From Megaleporinus macrocephalus (Eukaryota > Chordata > Actinopteri > Characiformes > Anostomidae), in NCBI GenBank assembly GCA_021613375.1, contig CM038726.1, forward strand, positions 13,276,253 through 13,340,252: a DNA stretch of 64,000 nt, read 5' to 3'. How positions within the stretch are numbered: position 1 is the stretch's first letter; the number at the start of each line of letters is the position of its first letter. The notes under the pieces are model-generated. The model worked only from the letters and a program-made list of their open reading frames with translations, was not told where the DNA came from and ran no database searches. The position numbers were made by a program, and so were the translations under genes. This document shows positions 56,827 to 64,000 of the stretch, in pieces.

Positions 56827-59800
56827 ATGGTGTGGGCTAAGATGAAGTTCCCCTTTGAGAAAAGGGTGAAGCTGGCGCAGGGTTTATGGCTGCTCTCCTG
56901 GCTGGCTACTTTAGGTGGAGCGATCACCTTCTGCCTTGGTTGCTTCCTGAAGACAGAACTACGCAGAAGGGCAGAGGTATTTAGGCACCGCAGTCTGCAA
57001 CTCACTTCAAACTCATTTCACCAAAGTCACACATATTACTACCCTAGCATAGGACATAGTGTTAAGACCACCAATGCTGAATAACATTTTAGACCTTGGA
57101 AGTCAGAAAAGAGCTTGAAAGGCTGGATCATATTGATAAGTCCTCTAATTTTTATACTCGTATATTCTAAATGAAAATTAATTAACAACTCCTCTGTAGA
57201 CAAGACTGCACTTTCCACAACTGCACAACACGTCATATTGTAATACACAGTCATGCATATTGTAATACACGGTCACTGTTTATTTACTGAATTTCATATG
57301 AAATTCAGCATTTATTAAAAAACATAAAAGTTGGCCTGTGCAAAGATTACAGCACGGTTTATATTTTATATGTAAATATTTTTGGATATGTTAAGTAAAT
57401 TAACAGAGCATTTGCATTTAAATGTGCAGACAAATGCTATATTTAAGTTCGCTCCATGTAGACCATGTGCTTACTTATTTTTTTACTCACTATAAATGTT
57501 TTGGCATTCTTCATATGTTTTAATAATAATATTATAATATTTTTATATTCTTACAGATTTTATACATGTGCTATTATTAGAAAAAAAACATTATTTTAAG
57601 GGATTGGGTATACGCAAAGACAAAAACAAAAATGTATTAATTAACAGTCATCATTTGCTTATGTTGGCTACTCTGTAGTGCATGCTGTAATATACCTCGA
57701 AGGACTACAGAAAACAATTAGTGACTGAAATATCTGGAAGGGATTAACCTAGGTGAATATAAATATTATCTAAGCTGGTTAGAATAGGCTTAGGAAGTTG
57801 TCCCCTTCGATGAGTTGTCCAATGGCCTGGATGGATCATAATCTGGGTCACAATAAAGAATCTGTCTCATCCATTACAACAACCCCGGAGGATTGGATTT
57901 GCCCCATTAAACTACTTTTTAATTGGATTGCTCAGTATCTGTTTAAACAAAATTTTCAAATGACTCACATATGTGTCCAAACTTAGGACCATAGAACTTT
58001 CTGGTGACCTGCAACCAAACAGGAGTAGAAATGGACCACAACAAAATATGTAGCAGTAGAATGTATGATGAGCGAGAAAGATAAGCGAGAAAAATAAATC
58101 TGAAAGGTATAACAATAACTACTGGCAAATACATGACAGCATTTAGGTTAACATAGTGGCAGACTAAAATGAGGAAAAGGGAACTGAATCAGGATGCATG
58201 GTGTGTTCAAAGGCTAAGGCCTTATGGGAAGGGAAAGCAAACCAGTCAGCAAGATGTCCTCTCAAGGAGCTTAGAGGTTAGGCTTCCTGCTACTCAGTTT
58301 TGTAAGCATGCTCCATGTCATGTGACACAAACAGAATCCTAATTGCAGATACACAATAAAGGTGAATATAAATGACCAGGAATGATGACATGATTGATGA
58401 TAAGTCCAAAATGTGCCCTGTAGGTAATGGACAACACCGAGATCTACATTGTGCCCAACACACTGATCATAGCAGGGATGGCCGCCATGGGTATCAACTA
58501 CTTTGCTGGGCGGATCTGCCAGGATGCCCTAGACGCCGGGCGCTTTCCACAGTGGAAGACCTTTCTGAAGCCCTACTACTGTTGTTCGATCTTCTTCACC
58601 ACCCTCATGTTGATAGGAGTCATTCTGAGCTTTGTCATGAAGGGCACCCTGGAAGGCTCGCTGAAAGTCGGTTTGAAGAACGGTATCCGCTTCTACAAAG
58701 ACACAGACACCCCAGGCCGCTGCTTCCAGAAGCAGACCATCGACCGCTTGCAGATGGAGTTCCAGTGCTGCGGCAACAACAACTACAGGGACTGGTTTGA
58801 GGTGCAGTGGATCAGCAACCGCTACCTAGATTTCAGTTCCAAAGAAGTTAAGGAGTAAGTGAAATGGTGAAATAGGGGAATGGCTCTGGTGCTGTTATAT
58901 AGGGTCTTATTCTAGCTTCAGGTCAAATACCATACACATATGTGCTACTTGTAGCTAATACTAGTAAAAACCGGTGGGACATCATTATAATAATGGGACT
59001 TGTTTGTGGGGAAACCTCAGTGACACAGCAGTTTAACCAGAACCAGAGTGTCAGTAAAACAGAGAAATGGCCAAACTATTGAATTGAATCCAATTCCAGT
59101 CCTGGATTTTGTAATCACTAGTTAATTGAGCTGTTGAGACAACTCTGCAGCTACTTATTAAACCATTCAACAACATCAGTGGTTCCCCAGAATTGATGGT
59201 AAGTGAAACCATATTCTATGACACATCTTAACTACCAGTGATTACCAATTACAGGACTGGCCATTGGATTCATTCAGAGTCTTCATATATTACATTATAT
59301 TTTTTGTTTTCTCCAGCCGTATCAAGAGCAATGTGGACGGGCGTTACCTGGTGGATGGAGTCCCCTTTAGCTGCTGTAACCCCAGTTCCCCCAGACCCTG
59401 CATCCAGTACAAGCTTACCAACAACTCTGCCCACTACAACTACGAGCACCAAACTGAGGAGCTCAACATTTTCATCCATGGCTGCAGAGAGGCCCTTCTC
59501 AACTACTACATGGGCCTGATGAACAGCTTCGGGGCTGTGGTGCTGTCTGTCTTTGTGCTGCAGGTATCAAACTGTAGATAAGAACTGAGGTTTGTGATTA
59601 ATTGACTGACATTGCAAAGTTTGTCTTAAAATTGGCTTAGACATCTGGGCAGCAGAAGGCCCCAAAAAAACCGAAGAATTAATGGAAGCGAGAAAAATAG
59701 ATGCTCTATCAAGTACCAGCGTGGTAAGAAATTAATAGTGTTTATTCAGTTGTGAACATGTTCTCATTTGCTCACAATTGTATTAAACTGGTGATTACTT

Positions 59801-60168
59801 GAGGAACACTAAAACCCAATGAGGTGATCTGATTTGTAAGGGTATCCACTCTTCATTACTAAATATCTTCCATTGTTTTAACCCCTACCTAACCCCATCT
59901 GACCTGATTTCCATCCCTCCACCTCTCTATTCTCTCACAGTGCACTGTACTGGCAAGCCTGCGGTATCTACAGACCTCCATGGACGCTGTGGTCGGACAG
60001 GAGAACACAGAGATTGAGACGGAGGGCTACCTGCTGGAGAAGAGCATCTCTGAGACCATCATGGAGTACCTGGACCCTGTGATGAAGCTTCTGCTGCTGA
60101 ACCAAGTGGAAGACGGGCAGGTCCAGGCGGAAGCAGGGACGTCAGGGGCTACAACCCCTGCAACCTAA
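56827..60168 (+). CDS. rom1: photoreceptor tetraspanin, peripherin-2/ROM1 family (probably rom1)
   Basis: Members form disulfide-linked oligomers that shape photoreceptor outer-segment disc rims. Exons are 56827-56976, 58424-58854, 59317-59563 and 59941-60168, encoding 351 residues. Four membrane helices lie at about 19-41, 61-80, 101-122 and 261-285. The large second loop keeps seven cysteines at human PRPH2 numbering (150, 165, 166, 213, 214, 222, 250), including CCG at 165-167, C150 used for intermolecular disulfides, and the RPC motif. An N-glycosylation site NNS starts at N229. The tail has YLQTSMDAV and a GYLLEK motif. The tail and the glycosylation site resemble PRPH2, but neighbouring human 11q13 genes favour rom1; I put rom1 at about 0.6. 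The intron after codon 50 is absent from human PRPH2. AATAAA is at 60427-60432. Confidence 0.93.
56977..58423 (+). other. rom1 intron 1
   Basis: Donor GTATTT and acceptor CCCTGTAG bound a 1.45-kb intron inside the sequence that is one exon in mammalian PRPH2. It joins GAG (E50) to GTA (V51), giving the conserved RRRAEVMDN. Nothing coding is seen inside. Confidence 0.8.
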
Positions 60169-60439
60169 ACCACCCCAGCAATTTAACCCCATGATAAAGA
60201 AAAAAAATAGCTCAAGATCTGAACAGTGTAATTGTTTGGTACTTTTATAAGTCTACTTTAACTGTGTCTCCCCAAGTACTGTACAGTTCTTTAACACATC
60301 ATTCCCTCCCAAACAAAATCTTTCTCTTCCAAAACTTTCCTTATTCCTTATGTTATTGTCAAACCATACAAGTTCCATTACAGACAGCTGTACAAGAACC
60401 TCAGTCATCTCTGATCAGCATGGCCTAATAAATGTGCCC

Positions 60440-61474
60440 CCAAGTATAGTAGGCCCCTAAATGTTACTGTGATCTGAAAAAGTGTAATTGTCAATTAGGC
60501 ATCTGTGACAGGTTGTGCATTATGATGACTGAGCCTGGCCCAAAAATGATGCGGCCAAGGGCTGTTCTGGGAGTGTTTGAGTATCTTGGTGAAGAAGCCT
60601 TGTGAGTATCAGGTTTTCATAAAGTCTGTCGTGATGTTTCGCCAACATTCGGCGATCAATAAGACCCTCAATAATTCATACGCAGCTGCAACACGTTCAG
60701 GATTGTCCTTTGGAGTTTCAAACTGCAGTCTTCCTGCATTTTTTCCCAAACTTTGTCAATGCTGAACGAGTTGCGTGATGATTTCTCTTATCCACCCCTA
60801 TTGGACTGTTCCCGAAAAACAGTGCATATCTCTTAAACTACTTCACTCTAAATTTCTCACTTATACTGTTGTTCATCCATAAATAATGGCAACTACAGAA
60901 AATTATAATAATATTACTAATATAACTAACTACAACCTTAAGCACTGGGACTAATTTCTTGTTTTCAGGGTGAAGGTTTATTCAACAGCTTCCCCTGAAA
61001 AACACTTCAGAAAGAAGCCAAAAAAAGAGAAAAAAATCAAAATATAAAAAAAAATACCTGATGAAGCTCAAAACTTAAACCTTCATTGTACATTATGCAA
61101 GAAGATAACAGCATTGTAAAGGTATAAAGCTGGTGTAGTTCCTGCTCAATGCTCTGCTAAGCGACAGAAACCCTACTGCACTGCAGTTCTTCGGAAAAGC
61201 ACGAGAGTCGGATTGAATAAAAATGAAAGTTTTTAACTGCTTCGTTGTGTAGTGAAATTTTGTGCGAATAGATGTGCGTTGAAATATCTCCCACTTGCCT
61301 CCGTCTCTTTGACTTTTGCCTTTGATAGTAAAGCATGCACTCACTTACCACCCAACCACCCACCAACTTGCAAACTAGCTCATAGGCATACCAACACATC
61401 CACTCTCTTTCTCCACGACATGAACTAGAACACATAAGAAAGTAGGCGTGACCCACACACATGCACTTATCTCT

Positions 61475-61505
<31 letters not shown>

Positions 61506-64000
61506 GCTAAATGTCAGTGGGTGGCTGGAATAGGATTATGGAGATTGATGAACGATGTCAGCTTGTGTATCTGTGCCCTCGTTTCTGACACCTTTCCAAA
61601 CCCTGACCCTAATCCAAATTCTTAATACATAAACTGCTGCTCAAGCACCTCCACTCTCACCACATCCGATTAGGCCTCAGCAGGTAAATATGCACAGGAA
61701 GGTTGCAATATGAAATAATAGAAATACTTCTAGCTGGACAAAACATATTCATATTCACAACATTGTGATTTTTACAGGGGTGTGTAAACATTTCTATGTG
61801 CCACAGTTAACCCCTAAAACTTCAGGCTTATTACTCACTTCTTAATCCTTATTGACCCAAATTAACCTTATTATTCAGTATCTGGTTATGTCTATGAAAC
61901 TAAGATGTAAGTAATGTAGTCATGTAGTAGTAGGGTAGTAGTGTTGTAGTTGAGACCATTAGAAGTGAGACAGTGAAGGCTCAGACCTGCTGTAAAATAT
62001 CAACCACACCTTTATGGATCAGACACTGAAATTGAAACCAGAAACCCAAAGAAGACAAATGGCACCCAACAGGGATGCTTCTGCTTGAGTCTTAGATTAC
62101 TTAAGTCAACTTGACTGTATGTTTGGGGTGGTTGTCAGACTTTTGGCCTATGAGACTGAATTCTCCATTTACATTCTGATTCTGGTCTTTTGCTCCATTC
62201 TGATTTCCACCGGTTGTGTGAAATGCCCTAGTACTTCAGAAAAGCACACCCATATCATGATGATCCCACCTTCTTACTTCTCTCTGGGTTTGGTGATCTC
62301 GGATCAATGCATCTTTCTTTTTTGGTCCTTTAGGAAGCTTTATGTGGTGGACCACTGCAAGGTTTAGCCAAAACAGCACCAGAGCCAGAGATAAAGGGAC
62401 CATATTAAACTGTCCTAAATGTGGCTTATCTGTTTTTTGTATGTAGCTACAATTTACAGTGATATAAAAAATGACAACTTATAGCAATATCAGGTAATGT
62501 TTCATCACATCTTATCAAAAGAATTCATATAATCCCACACAAGAATTATTAAATTACAACAAACAAATGTGTTTGAATATGTGCCCTCTCGCTGCAGTTG
62601 TTATAGTGGTCACAGCATACAGTTGTTAATGGGACAAAACAAAGAAATTGGTTACAGGTATTTACCTGCCTTAAAACTGCCCAACGGGCTGCCACCAGTT
62701 CTTCCTCTTTCCCGTTTCTACTTCATATTCAACCTGTGAATCATATCACCTTCATTGTTCAAAAGGATTTTATTGGCTGAAAGCGTATAATAGAGGAGTT
62801 AATGATCCTGTACTGTTGAACAGTGTTGTGTTCTAGGTGAGCATATTTATACTTTCAGTTAACTTAATAAAATCATTCATAGCCTGTTAAAAATAAAGTG
62901 AATGTTAACGCAATTAAAACTTCACATCAAGTCCAAAGTGCTAAACTCTAATCTGGGAAGAAGACAGAGAAAAATGAACACTTCAAGCAGTAGCAACTAC
63001 AAATCAAAGACTCAGGCACTGCAGAAGAAGCCACAAACAACACAGTGGGCTCCATCCAGCCACACAGGAGGGAGTCTTTCTCCCCCAAGGTGTTTTTAGA
63101 TGGCCATGATGAAAAAAAAGGTGAATAAATATCTGGATTGGTCAATGCTGCAGCATGCACAGAAAATCCTAGTCCTGTATGGACTATTTTTATCCCAGAA
63201 TATAACTAACATTATTATTATTTATTTATTTTTGTCATTTAAAATTCTTCAATATGAAGTTGTCCGGCACATCGGATCAGATAAAGTGCTATATCAAAAG
63301 AGGCAACTGACACAATGAGTCATGAATAATTATGCTGAGACATGTTGGTACAAGACCAGCAGTAGCATTACTGGTTAGGGTGTAATATTCATTTCTCTAC
63401 ATATACCCGGAGATCCTGATATGGGCAGAACGGACTAACATAGAGGTCTACTATTTAGTCAGGCTGAGTAATGTGCGTGGGTTTGTAAAGGAAACACTGT
63501 ACAGCTTAAATCTCTATCTTTCACTAAATAAGCCCGTATATGACAGCTCACCCGCTGCCATCACAGTACGTGTACTACATTCTCTGTGGGAACGTTGTCA
63601 CAACGTTGTATACTTTTTTTGCGTTGTCTGCACAATGTTTTCACAACACTATGAATACTTATTGTATTTTGTATTTGTAGAGGTCCAAGCAGACATAATA
63701 AAATATATGAAGGACTCTGGCAGGTGGTGACAATAACGTAGCGACAACGTTACCACAACGTAGTCACAACTTTCTGATGAGTTACATTTAAACGTCGGTG
63801 GGCACCAGAAGAAGGTGGTCCCGACGTAGCCGTGTTTGCAGGGATAACCTCTCCTGGCCTTCAAGAAGCGAACAGGAGGAACCAGTTCTGGGTTGTTCAC
63901 GGTCTACGGCAGCAGCTCCCTTCTCTCCAGACACCCTCCCTCCCAACAGCCTGCCTTTCCGACATCGCCGTACCGAGCCGTTCCGGCTTCCGTAGTTAAA
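60440..64000. other. intergenic region right of rom1
   Basis: No supported gene. A (CA)n microsatellite is at about 61479-61505. Near 63585-63775 are repeated CAACGT-type words (AACGTTGTCACAACGTTG, CGACAACGTTACCACAACGT), which suggest the end of a non-autonomous element. The last 220 bases (63780-64000) are GC-richer and open in one plus frame but lack any recognised domain; they could begin a feature outside the window. Confidence 0.5.
61479..61505. repeat. (CA)n microsatellite
   Basis: About 13 CA units. Confidence 0.9.

Noticed and set aside
58372..58800. 142-codon ORF overlapping rom1 exon 2
   Set aside because: Other-frame shadow; the overlapping frame matches the tetraspanin family exactly.
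63798..63995. Open frame at the right edge (Arg/Pro-rich)
   Set aside because: No recognised domain, and it adjoins repeat-like sequence; kept only as a note on the edge.

Overview
The window is nuclear DNA of a ray-finned (teleost) fish. It has spliced vertebrate genes with GT-AG introns and sparse coding sequence. It also carries many AT/AC microsatellites and fish-type DNA transposon, MITE, LINE and tRNA-SINE remnants. Species is not determined. Gene names come from recognising protein sequence; no database search was run.

Layout, left to right. (1) About 729-4275, minus strand: the 5' half of kat5 (Tip60 histone acetyltransferase). Seven exons give the chromo-barrel domain and linker; the MYST catalytic exons lie beyond the left edge. 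(2) About 7.8-15.4 kb, minus strand: complete zfpl1, a Golgi membrane RING-like zinc-finger protein, in seven coding exons plus a noncoding first exon. (3) 16889-21653, plus strand: complete cdca5 (sororin, cohesin protector), head-to-head with zfpl1 across about 1.5 kb that holds a MITE and a CDE/CHR-like cell-cycle promoter element. (4) About 21.7-32.9 kb: mostly gene-free, with transposon remnants, a perfect CTCF-core match and a candidate conserved noncoding block. (5) 32986-49339, plus strand, possibly starting at 29348: a very large gene. A 5.1-kb exon encodes serine-rich and then about 1,270 residues of histidine-rich repeats, spliced onto a coiled-coil and C-terminal region related to TJAP1/BEGAIN. 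Its third intron holds a roughly 3-kb, 25-bp minisatellite nested in a terminal-inverted-repeat element. (6) 56827-60168, plus strand: complete photoreceptor tetraspanin of the peripherin-2/ROM1 family, probably rom1, with a likely TATA promoter and noncoding exon upstream. (7) 60.4-64 kb: no convincing gene.

The genes do not form a pathway. kat5, cdca5 and zfpl1 are neighbours or near-neighbours on human 11q13, and ROM1 lies on 11q12, so the window is a conserved 11q12-13-type block. The histidine-rich TJAP1/BEGAIN-like gene has no human 11q counterpart that I know of. It is the most unusual object here and may be a third member of that family retained in fish.
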